From a virus: DNA of 37,437 nt. The notes below the pieces were generated by a model that searched no databases, was not told where the DNA came from, and worked only from the letters and a program-made list of their open reading frames with translations. The stretch covers positions 1-37,437 of the IMG/VR virus record IMGVR_UViG_3300037070_002806; one strand, written 5' to 3'. The stretch's first letter is position 1; each line of letters starts with the position of its first letter. Positions 1-7,162 of the stretch are shown one piece after another. The translations under genes and the position numbers were made by a program.

Positions 1-126
1 GTTTGCGACCATGTCAGTAGTAGCAATCGGAAAGTCACTATTCGTACTATCGTCTACTTGCCATGAGTTATCAGCGGTTAAAGCAATCGTTGCATAACGA
101 CTACGAGCATCGTTAATGAAGTTTGT
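1..126. repeat. Terminal direct repeat, left copy
   Basis: Bases 1-126 are identical to 37309-37434, in the same orientation. The copies part at base 127 (gaag here, ctc at the right end). A connector gene reads through the repeat in frame, so joining the ends restores one 245-residue protein. An assembly overlap of a circular or circularly permuted genome is more likely than a true packaged terminal repeat, because the length is close to a common assembler k-mer size. The unique length is then about 37,308 bp. Confidence 0.9.
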
Positions 127-243
127 GAAGATTTGGAGTCGATCTGGATTATCAGAAATCGTCCCAAAAGGAGCATCGCCAAAGAGATTTTGTTCACATA
201 TTTGAATGAGTCCGTCCTTTGTTGTTGTATTAGAAAAATCCAT
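1..243 (-). CDS. Connector-like virion protein, N-terminal part (continues at 37308)
   Basis: The reading frame starts at ATG 243 and runs leftward off the window through codon 81 (Asn). Across the circular junction it continues in frame at 37308 and stops at 36814, giving 245 residues. The N-terminal part is helical and the middle has the pattern WQVDDSTNSDFPIATTDMV, which I associate with head-tail connector or adaptor-type proteins of short-tailed phages; that is memory of a pattern, not a search. It is the first gene of the tail operon, 22 nt below a TATACT box. A connector or head-completion role is inferred from position. Confidence 0.55.
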   Translation of the reverse strand, partial: MDFSNTTTKDGLIQICEQNLFGDAPFGTISDNPDRLQIFTNFINDARSRYATIALTADNSWQVDDSTNSDFPIATTDMVAN

Positions 244-265
244 TTAAGATTTTGCAACTACATTT

Positions 266-293
266 AGTATAACAACATATTTGTCAAATACAA
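266..293 (-). promoter_or_regulatory. Candidate promoter for the tail operon
   Basis: On the minus strand TTGTAT (288-293) is separated by 16 nt from TATACT (266-271), with the connector start at 243. A TTGACA also lies inside the spacer (282-287), within the palindromic 13-mer 278-290. The -10 box matches consensus at 5 of 6 positions and the -35 is weak. The octamer TATACTAA also occurs upstream of the genes at 29473 and 20584. Confidence 0.45.
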
Positions 294-306
294 TCTTTAG
301 TAGGAA

Positions 307-342
307 GCAGGTAGTTGCAGAGACTTAAAGTGTCTCGCCTGC
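307..342 (-). terminator. Stem-loop after the modification gene cluster
   Basis: GCAGG (307-311) pairs with CCTGC (338-342), and inside it GAGAC (320-324) pairs with GTCTC (332-336), with an asymmetric internal loop. It lies just beyond the stop of the coiled-coil gene at 358 and before the tail-operon promoter. It could be a transcription terminator or a processing hairpin. No clear U-tract follows, so termination is uncertain. Confidence 0.4.
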
Positions 343-357
343 CCCCAACCAAGGACT

Positions 358-882
358 CTATTTTTTCTTGGCAAATGCTGCTTTCCACTGTTCAAGGTAG
401 GAAAACACTTCAATTTTAACCTGTCCACGAGCAACCTGTGCAGTTTCAATGTCCTCATATTCTCCAAGGAGTGGTTTGACTTCTTTTTTAATAATGGGAA
501 CAACACGGTCTTTAATCTTCTGTACTTTTAAGGCAATCTTATTGCGGTCTTCTTCAAGTTCTTCCTTTTCTTTTTTGAGGATAAAATATTCTTTCTTCAC
601 TTCTTCAGGAATAGCGGCAAGTTTAGCTTGCATAATCTGGTCTCCGATAAAATCCAAATCAGTTAGTTTTTGATTAATATCCTCCTGGAGTGCTTTCCCT
701 GCTTTGATAAGTTCAGTTGGTTCTACTTTAGTAGTGATTTCACGTTGCCTAGCATCATTTTTTGCGATTTTAGCTTCGATCTTTTCGATCTTTTCAGAGA
801 TTTTCCGTCCCTGCTTAACCAAGGTGTCTTTGTCTTGAAGGTAGGTAACGATTTTTGGATTATTGATGGTGAGTGTTTTCAT
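358..882 (-). CDS. Coiled-coil protein of unknown function
   Basis: 174 residues, highly charged, with long Lys/Glu-rich heptad-like stretches at about 20-75 and 85-135 that predict coiled coils. A shorter conserved-looking tail (VEVFSYLEQWKAAF-like) follows. The start at 882 overlaps the stop of the methyltransferase gene (TAATG), so translation is probably coupled. It is the last gene of the packaging/capsid operon. No family was recognised. A structural or assembly role would suit the position but is only inference. Confidence 0.7.
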   Translation of the reverse strand: MKTLTINNPKIVTYLQDKDTLVKQGRKISEKIEKIEAKIAKNDARQREITTKVEPTELIKAGKALQEDINQKLTDLDFIGDQIMQAKLAAIPEEVKKEYFILKKEKEELEEDRNKIALKVQKIKDRVVPIIKKEVKPLLGEYEDIETAQVARGQVKIEVFSYLEQWKAAFAKKK

Positions 883-1457
883 TAGAATGTAAGAGGATAA
901 TAGTTTTGTAATAATGTAATGCCGTGGCTTATTTTGTCTTGGGTATTGAAGTGAATCTGCTGATAATTAGGATACGCTTCTTTCACCCAGTTGACAAACT
1001 TTCGTTCATCGGGGCAATGAAGCCATCCTCCTTCGTGTTCGTAGCCGATATGAAACTCAAATACGTTAGCAAACCATTTCCCTGTGTCATGGACAGCGAT
1101 AATCGCGTTAGGAGTAAGTGATGATTGTATCTTTTCAAACGTCTTCTTATTAAGTTCAAAGTCATGCGAAGCGTCAAGAAATACGAAGTCAACATTCTCC
1201 ATAGGTTCAAAGTTTTCCTGTGATGCGTGAATAAGCGTTAATCGTGACTCATTGGTCATTGTATTAGGTGCATCTAAGTCGTATGAGGTGAGTTTTGCAT
1301 CTTCTCCCATGACTGATAGCATCGTTCGTGCTGATTCTCCTCGTAAGAAGCCAAACTCTACTACGTTTTTAGGCGCAGTCATCAAAATAATAGCCTTTAA
1401 AAGTGCTTTGTCTTCTTCTAATAGTGGGCCGAGTTCAATTCCGTTGTATGTAATCAT
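882..1457 (-). CDS. Class I SAM-dependent methyltransferase
   Basis: 191 residues. VVEFGFLRGESARTML near residues 33-48 fits the glycine-rich SAM-binding loop (motif I), LTSYDLDAP is the acidic end of strand 2, and VDFVFLDASHDF followed by IIAVHDTGKWF fits the later strands. This pattern resembles the Methyltransf_24-type small-molecule or sugar methyltransferases. It lies next to two glycosyltransferase-like genes, so a role in modifying a glycan on the virion, or the host surface, is plausible. The substrate cannot be told from sequence. Confidence 0.75.
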   Translation of the reverse strand: MITYNGIELGPLLEEDKALLKAIILMTAPKNVVEFGFLRGESARTMLSVMGEDAKLTSYDLDAPNTMTNESRLTLIHASQENFEPMENVDFVFLDASHDFELNKKTFEKIQSSLTPNAIIAVHDTGKWFANVFEFHIGYEHEGGWLHCPDERKFVNWVKEAYPNYQQIHFNTQDKISHGITLLQNYYPLTF

Positions 1458-1473
1458 AATTTTTATTTATCTG

Positions 1474-1968
1474 TTAAATTGACCATGTTGCCTTCCACTT
1501 GGTAATAAAGGCGTTAGATAAAACCATATTTTTACGCCCGTGCTTTTCTTCGAATACCTCTGTATGAACAGGAAGGTCAGGAAGAAAATACGATTTCTTT
1601 TTACCTTTCAACCAGTGGAGTTCAAGTGCGATAGCTTCCTCCTTAAACCTCACCTCTGGGATGTCTGGTAAATCATCTGATACAAATTTCCCCATAAAGT
1701 GATAACCACCATTAGTTAGAAACACATGACCTTCCATTTCAAATAATTTATCAAACAAACTAATGTCCTTTACTACTGTAGTATCCATGAGGTGAATAAA
1801 CTCATCAAAGAGTTCTTTGCCTTTCTGAATGCCTGCAAGCTCAAATCCTCCCGATGCTCCATTATCTTGAATAACTATCGTGTACGGGCTATTTTTGACC
1901 GATTGGAGGCATTCTGGAAGCCAACTCTTGGTTTGCGATGAGGTTGTAATAACTATTCCTCTTTGCAT
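1474..1968 (-). CDS. Short glycosyltransferase-like protein
   Basis: 164 residues. The N-terminus (GIVITTSSQTKSWLPECL, then YTIVIQDNGASGG) has the strand-helix-strand layout that starts GT-A glycosyltransferases, with an acidic residue after the second strand. No clear DxD motif is seen and the protein is short for a full GT-A enzyme. The start overlaps the end of the upstream GT-B gene by 16 bp. Its neighbours are a glycosyltransferase and a methyltransferase, which supports a sugar-related role. It could be a reduced enzyme or a binding partner. Confidence 0.5.
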   Translation of the reverse strand: MQRGIVITTSSQTKSWLPECLQSVKNSPYTIVIQDNGASGGFELAGIQKGKELFDEFIHLMDTTVVKDISLFDKLFEMEGHVFLTNGGYHFMGKFVSDDLPDIPEVRFKEEAIALELHWLKGKKKSYFLPDLPVHTEVFEEKHGRKNMVLSNAFITKWKATWSI

Positions 1969-3029
1969 AGTGTTTTATAAGCCCCTACCCATCGGTGAGC
2001 ATTATTGTCTATTCCGTATTTATCTTCGACGTATTTCTTTGCTTCGATGCCCATTTTTTGTCGTTTTTCTTTGTTTACAACCAAATCCTCAATCGTTTCA
2101 ATCCACTTATCATTGTCTTTGACCAAAACTAAATGTTCAACGTCTTCAGGGTCAACTTCATATGGACTTTGACCATCAGGAAATCCTTGTGCGATGGTAG
2201 GAATCTCTAACATCGAGGCCTCAAGGAATTTAAGGTTACTCTTACAGCGATTGAAGTAGTTATCAGCACGAGGAATGATACAAATATCAAGCTTTAAATT
2301 GTTAAGGGTATCGTAGTATTCTTGCATTTCTACTAACGGCTGCCACTCTACGTTTACTGATTCCCAAAACTTATACTCCTCGGCGTAGAGTTCTCGCGTA
2401 TATTTGTCTAATCGTGCAGGGGGGAGGGAGAATAAGATGATTTCAACCCGAGGGTCTTTTTCATAATGTCTTACGATAGGCTCTAATAGATCAATATCAT
2501 CAGTTAAAGCAAGCGATCCGATGATTCCTATTCGGACTTTTCCATTCTCATTCTTCAATGGTTCATCAAAATAGAAAGGGTCAACACAGTTTGGGATAGT
2601 AATAACGTTCGGATTGAGCTTTAAATACTCTTGTCTGAGGTATTCGGTAGAGCAGGTGACAAGGTCAGCTTCAGCGATAAAGGTATCAAGTGTTTCATTA
2701 ATCGTTTTGAGACCATTCTTTACCCTCTCAGCATCCATGAATTCATTAAATCTAAAACCTCCGTCATGTTTAGCGGTGTCATCATTATCATAGACGATCT
2801 TTTTCCCTTGTTTCTTCAAGATTCGAGCTAATTCAAGCTTATGTTTGTCTTCAGGGCGGTGAAAGACAACAATATCAGCATCTTGTGCCGCTTGTGCCTT
2901 ATTCTCTGGAGTCTGCATATCGAGTGACATAGATGTTTGATCTCCATTCCATCCATTAGCTACCAAAGGTAACAAACATCTTACTGTAAAACAGCCTTGT
3001 AACCCACTTGAAATATAATAAACGCGCAT
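1953..3029 (-). CDS. GT-B fold glycosyltransferase (GT4-like)
   Basis: 358 residues from ATG 3029, chosen because it follows the upstream stop (3031) directly; the upstream extension overlaps that gene. RVYYISSGLQGCFTVRCLLP opens a Rossmann domain, VRIGIIGSLALTDDI (about 190) starts the second, and FLEASMLEIPTIAQG fits the C-terminal donor-site region of GT4-type enzymes. It probably transfers an activated sugar to a protein or glycan. With the downstream GT-like and methyltransferase genes it forms a modification cassette behind the capsid genes. Donor and acceptor are unknown. Confidence 0.75.
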   Translation of the reverse strand: MRVYYISSGLQGCFTVRCLLPLVANGWNGDQTSMSLDMQTPENKAQAAQDADIVVFHRPEDKHKLELARILKKQGKKIVYDNDDTAKHDGGFRFNEFMDAERVKNGLKTINETLDTFIAEADLVTCSTEYLRQEYLKLNPNVITIPNCVDPFYFDEPLKNENGKVRIGIIGSLALTDDIDLLEPIVRHYEKDPRVEIILFSLPPARLDKYTRELYAEEYKFWESVNVEWQPLVEMQEYYDTLNNLKLDICIIPRADNYFNRCKSNLKFLEASMLEIPTIAQGFPDGQSPYEVDPEDVEHLVLVKDNDKWIETIEDLVVNKEKRQKMGIEAKKYVEDKYGIDNNAHRWVGAYKTLCKEE

Positions 3030-3030
3030 A

Positions 3031-3216
3031 CTATTCGTTTTGATTTGGCATTTTTTCTTCGAATGCACTTTTAATGATTTTTTTTGTGACAGGATCAATA
3101 ACATCACCACGAACGTTAATCATCTCTGATTTTTTAGTGAGTCGTCCTATTACCACACCCCCTTGTTGTTGGGTGCGGAGTGTTTCAGTAATTCCATTCA
3201 TATTGATTTCTTTCAT
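3031..3216 (-). CDS. Hypothetical 61-residue protein
   Basis: A small charged protein with a run of short predicted strands (VVIGRLTKKSEMINVRGDVI, then DPVTKKIIKSAF). The start overlaps the stop of the 51-residue gene upstream (ATGA) and the stop lies 1 nt before the GT-B start, so it is embedded in the operon. No family was recognised. Confidence 0.6.
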   Translation of the reverse strand: MKEINMNGITETLRTQQQGGVVIGRLTKKSEMINVRGDVIDPVTKKIIKSAFEEKMPNQNE

Positions 3217-3368
3217 ATACCGAACCCTCGTTTACTAATAACAAATTTCTCTTGAAGTGAGTAGCTCGACAAGAACTTTTCTTCTCCAATCGTTTTAATC
3301 TCTTCAAGGTCACTCTCGGTCACTTCATAGTGCCAATTATCTTCCATGTGTTTTTTTACTTTATTCAT
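3213..3368 (-). CDS. Hypothetical 51-residue protein
   Basis: Open from ATG 3368 to TGA 3213, with an ATGA overlap with the next gene. The product is acidic in the middle (TESDLEEIKTIGEEKFLSSY) and basic at both ends, and probably helical. It is the first gene after the structured gap behind the capsid gene. The tight coupling supports a real gene; the function is unknown. Confidence 0.55.
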   Translation of the reverse strand: MNKVKKHMEDNWHYEVTESDLEEIKTIGEEKFLSSYSLQEKFVISKRGFGI

Positions 3369-3406
3369 GCAATTATTTTACCACACCTTTTAAAATGTGT
3401 CTGGGG

Positions 3407-3472
3407 ATAAGTGATTACTTCCTAAGTGTACCGCTCAACCACTTAGGAGAGGAGAGCGGTAAACAATCACTT
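3407..3472 (-). other. Interleaved inverted repeats downstream of the capsid gene
   Basis: Three inverted repeats share 66 bases. AAGTGATT (3409-3416) pairs with AATCACTT (3465-3472). Inside it CCTAAGTG (3421-3428) pairs with CACTTAGG (3440-3447), and TACCGCTC (3429-3436) pairs with GAGCGGTA (3454-3461). The two inner stems are interleaved, not nested, so the RNA forms either a pseudoknot or two alternative hairpins. It lies between the capsid stop and the next gene, where a terminator, processing site or mRNA-stabilising structure would act. Confidence 0.6.
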
Positions 3473-3502
3473 TATTAACCAGTGATACTTGACAAAGTCA
3501 AT

Positions 3503-4402
3503 TTATGCTGGCGTAATTATCGCAATCCCAGCATTGTCACGATTTTCGATAACACCATACATGATGTCAGCGGTTGTAACCGTTGAAAGATACTGAGGTA
3601 CGTAGTTTGACTGAACACGAATGCCATGTGTACCAACCATAGAACCCTTTGAGCCACCAGCACCAAGTGGTGAAGTAGCCCAGTGGATAGCGTCTGGGTG
3701 AGCAAGAGCATTGTAGCGTCCAGTTGTTCCTGAAACGTACTGAATAACTGTAGTTACATTCACAGGACGTCCGTAAAGGTATCCAGCAGGTGCTTTACGA
3801 GTTGGATCGTTTACAGGAGAGTTCACTGCGAGTGAGAACTTATCAATTGCTTGTACTTGTTTCCAGAACACGTTTGGAGTGACAAAGAATTCACATTCTT
3901 CAAGATCACAGTTAGCAGTCTCAATAGCAGCAATAGCGTTACGAATATCAGAATCAGCAAGGTTTACTGTTGAAGAACCAACAGTTGTTGAAAATCCTGA
4001 GAAAAGAGTAACGATGGCTGTATCGAGTTTCTTTGCGATTGAGTAACCAGCATTCTTTGCATATCGCTCCATGAGGGAGTAAGAACGCATGATCTGTGCA
4101 GCTTCTGCGTCTTCGATTGCAAATGAACACTCATACCACTGGTCGACTGTAAGCGTGATCTTTGTGTCAGTTGGGTTGTTAAGAGTCACTGCTGTTGCAT
4201 TTGCTTTCGCATTTGCTGTCATTTCAGTGAGGTTTGGTGTGTACAATGACTTACCGCCATTACGAAGTTCGTCTGAGCGATCCGTAAAGAACGGAGCGGC
4301 TACGAGCTTTGCTTTGAAGAAGTCATTGAGTTTTTGACCCCAAAGCAACGGGATTTCCGATGCTAATGTTGTCTGGTCTTCTGTTCCTGTAGGGAATGCC
4401 AT
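3503..4402 (-). CDS. Major capsid protein
   Basis: 299 residues, no cysteine-rich or membrane segments, beginning MAFPTGTEDQTTLASEIP. The order portal - small gene - acidic scaffold - this gene is the standard head-gene order. Segments such as RSYSLMERYAKNAGYSIAKK, the alpha/beta middle and the late ALAHPDAIHWA stretch fit the HK97-fold/P22-coat-like capsid proteins of tailed phages. It would form the icosahedral shell. The stop is followed by a strongly structured non-coding gap, consistent with separate tuning of a highly expressed mRNA. Confidence 0.85.
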   Translation of the reverse strand: MAFPTGTEDQTTLASEIPLLWGQKLNDFFKAKLVAAPFFTDRSDELRNGGKSLYTPNLTEMTANAKANATAVTLNNPTDTKITLTVDQWYECSFAIEDAEAAQIMRSYSLMERYAKNAGYSIAKKLDTAIVTLFSGFSTTVGSSTVNLADSDIRNAIAAIETANCDLEECEFFVTPNVFWKQVQAIDKFSLAVNSPVNDPTRKAPAGYLYGRPVNVTTVIQYVSGTTGRYNALAHPDAIHWATSPLGAGGSKGSMVGTHGIRVQSNYVPQYLSTVTTADIMYGVIENRDNAGIAIITPA

Positions 4403-4448
4403 ATAATAACTTATTTTTAATTAATGTCAATAATGACTTCCCCATCAT

Positions 4449-4946
4449 TTAGCCTAATCGTTTTGCAACCATTTCCTTGTGTTCATCTCGAGAAAGGTTT
4501 GGTGTAATGAAACTAGGTTTCGGCTTTACCATTCCTGATCCCCGTGATGCACCAAGTTGTGCTTGTTGGACTTTGGCATCTTTCTCAAATTTCTCTTTGG
4601 CTGCAACGAACAAAAAATCATTCTGAGCATCAATGAGACTTACGCCTCGCAACTGAGCAATGCCTTTCAATTCTTTAAGAAGATCATCAGACATGCCATC
4701 ATGTTTTAAGATACGTTCATCAACATCAACTGATGGAGAAGGGGTAGAAGTCACCGTTGGTTTGACCTCTGGTTTCTTCATGTTTTTCTGTGCAATCCGT
4801 CTCCACTTGTTTGCTTCAGCCTGAGCTTTAGCAAGTTCATCGGGTTCGGTTGAAGTTTCTTCAGTCTCGTATTCGAGTTCCTCAGATTCTTCTTGAGCGT
4901 CTGGTATCACGACTTCGCTCTCGTCGGTAATTTCTTCATTTTCCAT
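4449..4946 (-). CDS. Capsid scaffolding protein
   Basis: 165 residues from ATG 4946. A longer reading from GTG 5021 is possible but adds an atypical leader. The N-terminal half is very acidic (Glu/Asp-rich to about residue 45), the middle is Pro/Ser/Thr-rich, and the C-terminus is a helical, basic segment. This is the usual composition of scaffolds, whose C-terminal helix binds the coat protein. It sits directly before the capsid gene. It probably directs procapsid assembly and leaves the mature particle. Confidence 0.75.
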   Translation of the reverse strand: MENEEITDESEVVIPDAQEESEELEYETEETSTEPDELAKAQAEANKWRRIAQKNMKKPEVKPTVTSTPSPSVDVDERILKHDGMSDDLLKELKGIAQLRGVSLIDAQNDFLFVAAKEKFEKDAKVQQAQLGASRGSGMVKPKPSFITPNLSRDEHKEMVAKRLG

Positions 4947-5034
4947 GTTGAAGTAACAGTTAGCCCTATTTTTCGTGGTTTGGGTTTCCAGTAATAAGTT
5001 GTCTGTGTTCTTCGGATGCACAGCCCCCGCGGTT

Positions 5035-5253
5035 TTACCGATTCATTTCTTTTTCTTTAATATCCTTTTTCCCGTATTCTTCTTCGAGAGTTGCAAATGC
5101 ACTGACAATAATTTGCATAGCATCTTTAATCATCTCAGTTGATTCACCTGCTAAAGCCTTCTTAACGGCTAATTCTTTAACGTGTTCTTTGAGGTACGCT
5201 TCAACAACGAGACGTTGGTTAGTATTTTCATAAAATAATCTGAGTGTATCCAT
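5035..5253 (-). CDS. Small helical protein between portal and scaffold
   Basis: 72 residues, almost entirely predicted helix, with alternating charged and hydrophobic positions (LVVEAYLKEHVKELAVKKAL). The start overlaps the portal stop by one base (TAATG), so expression is tied to the portal. Small genes at this place are common in phage head operons. The function is unknown; an assembly role is inferred only from position. Confidence 0.65.
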   Translation of the reverse strand: MDTLRLFYENTNQRLVVEAYLKEHVKELAVKKALAGESTEMIKDAMQIIVSAFATLEEEYGKKDIKEKEMNR

Positions 5254-7115
5254 TATATTTGAGGGGCTAATGATTGAGCTGGTTGTGCTTGTGGTACAGG
5301 AGGAGTCTGCGTCTGTTGACCCATAGGAGATGCACTCTTCGTCTTACCAAGTCCCAAGGAAATAGGTGAAAGACCTGCACCTGAGAGTTCGAGGATAGTT
5401 CCAAACACTTTTGAAAGGACTGGGTCTTCGAGGACTCCAAAGGTTCCTGTATTAGGGTTAAATGACGCTTGAACAGTTTGAAGGACGGTTGAAAGAGATT
5501 GTAAGACTGCTGCCTTATTCTTCTGTTCGTTAGTCGTTACCACAGTAACTTTCGCCTCGATGTCATCAAAGTATCCATCAGGGATTTTGAAGTATCGTTT
5601 TGAGCCCGATAGCTTATCCTTTTCCTGCTGAATGGTCTGTTGGTATTGTTCAGGAGTCGTTGGTTGACCTTGCGTTAAGCCTTTAATAACCTGTTTGTTT
5701 GCTTGTTTAATCGCATACGCAGGGTCGATTGCATTTAGTTCATCCTCTGAGAAATCAGATACAAGGAGGTGTTTCTTATTAAGCTTTTTAATTAAATATG
5801 GAATTACCCAATCTTCGAAGATTTCAGTAATAAATATACCTGCTTCTTCACGACGATAATCAAATGGTTTACTTGCTACTTGGTTAAGAAGTGCTGTTTG
5901 AGAGTATGGAGTTCCTGATGGTGGTTGTTCCCCTACAATAGCGTCAAACGATGAGGTTGAAAGGTCAGCCTGTTGTTTCCATTTCTCTAATTGATTCTGA
6001 AACTCTCCTAATGCGGATGGTGCAAGATTAAGTGCATTAATATCCTTTCCATCTTCAAGTTCGATGATCTTGCCATTATCAATGTCTAAAATGTTATTAC
6101 CAATCTTCTTAGAGTTGGTTTTAAGTACCACTTTCCCTGCCAAATCCATAGCGTTCTTTTCGTTGATAACAGAGTCATTCGTCCACACTTGAGCTTCTTC
6201 TGCATCTTCAATCACCCCTCTACCAAGTCCTCGTCCTGGCATTTCCTCCCAAGGTAAGTATTTATAGTCTTGAGGTTTGTATTCTTCTGCGAGGAACATA
6301 ATACATTCATCCCCAATGTCAGCGTAGAAATAGCGTTGTTTACTAAACTCATAGTCGTCATCTTCGGAGTAATCATACCCTAACGCATCATTAATAAACG
6401 ATTTAGGAAATTGTCCGTGGACTTCTTTCACTTCAATACGCTCTGAGTTGTATTCTTCTTGATTATATCCTCGGGCTTTGTATTGCTTTTTAGTAGCAAG
6501 TTTAATCGCCTCATCAACGTTCTCCCACACACCTTTCTTCGCAGCGAGTTCAACAGGAGTCAGGTAGTGTTTCTCGATAATCGTGCCTCCCATGATGTCA
6601 ATTTGATCCACTACCATGTTACGCCAATCACAAGTATTAATCTCTAAAACGCCTTTGTTCATGGTCTTTTTAACCATTACACCACCATACTTGGGTCTCT
6701 TTTGTCCAAAGTCATTCAGGAAGTATGAGAAATTTGTCTCTTTCATCCACTCGTAGGCTTCGTGGTTAAGGAGCATCGCTCGTCCCCAATCCTCTGGTTC
6801 ATCAGCGGTAATAGTAACGTCTTTCACGTCTAAATCAGTGGCAACTTTCGCAATCGTCACACGGTAATTAACAATATTATAAAAAGGTCGGTCTCTTCCT
6901 GCACTATCCTTATTCTTTTCAAGGCCATAGGCATCTTGACTAATAGTTCCTTTCAAATACCTTGAGTTAGAATAAAACTCACACATGCGAATGGTGAGCC
7001 ATTGATAAAAGGGAAGGTTCTCGAGGATATTAACAGGAGTATCTTCATACTTTGAGATAATCCCTTCTGTTTCAGTTACGATTTTGTATTGAGGTTGCTT
7101 ATATTTTTTTGCCAT
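5253..7115 (-). CDS. Portal protein
   Basis: 620 residues. It follows the large terminase and precedes scaffold and capsid, the canonical place of the portal. The N-terminal third contains the FYNIVNYRVTIAKVATDLDVKDV region typical of the alpha/beta wing. The middle has a long acidic loop and the motif PWEEMPGRGLGRGVIEDAEEAQVW followed by a helical stem/crown region. The C-terminus is Gln/Pro-rich. The size is close to that of portals of short-tailed phages. It would form the dodecameric ring through which DNA is packaged and ejected. Confidence 0.85.
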   Translation of the reverse strand: MAKKYKQPQYKIVTETEGIISKYEDTPVNILENLPFYQWLTIRMCEFYSNSRYLKGTISQDAYGLEKNKDSAGRDRPFYNIVNYRVTIAKVATDLDVKDVTITADEPEDWGRAMLLNHEAYEWMKETNFSYFLNDFGQKRPKYGGVMVKKTMNKGVLEINTCDWRNMVVDQIDIMGGTIIEKHYLTPVELAAKKGVWENVDEAIKLATKKQYKARGYNQEEYNSERIEVKEVHGQFPKSFINDALGYDYSEDDDYEFSKQRYFYADIGDECIMFLAEEYKPQDYKYLPWEEMPGRGLGRGVIEDAEEAQVWTNDSVINEKNAMDLAGKVVLKTNSKKIGNNILDIDNGKIIELEDGKDINALNLAPSALGEFQNQLEKWKQQADLSTSSFDAIVGEQPPSGTPYSQTALLNQVASKPFDYRREEAGIFITEIFEDWVIPYLIKKLNKKHLLVSDFSEDELNAIDPAYAIKQANKQVIKGLTQGQPTTPEQYQQTIQQEKDKLSGSKRYFKIPDGYFDDIEAKVTVVTTNEQKNKAAVLQSLSTVLQTVQASFNPNTGTFGVLEDPVLSKVFGTILELSGAGLSPISLGLGKTKSASPMGQQTQTPPVPQAQPAQSLAPQI

Positions 7116-7162
7116 GAGGAATCGTGCAACTCTGTCAAGTATAGCACTGGTTATATAAAACG

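Noticed and set aside
278-291. TATTTGTCAAATAC shared with 17428-17441 as a dedicated operator
   Set aside because: A 14-base repeat in AT-rich DNA of this length is expected a few times by chance; kept only as a weak regulatory annotation.
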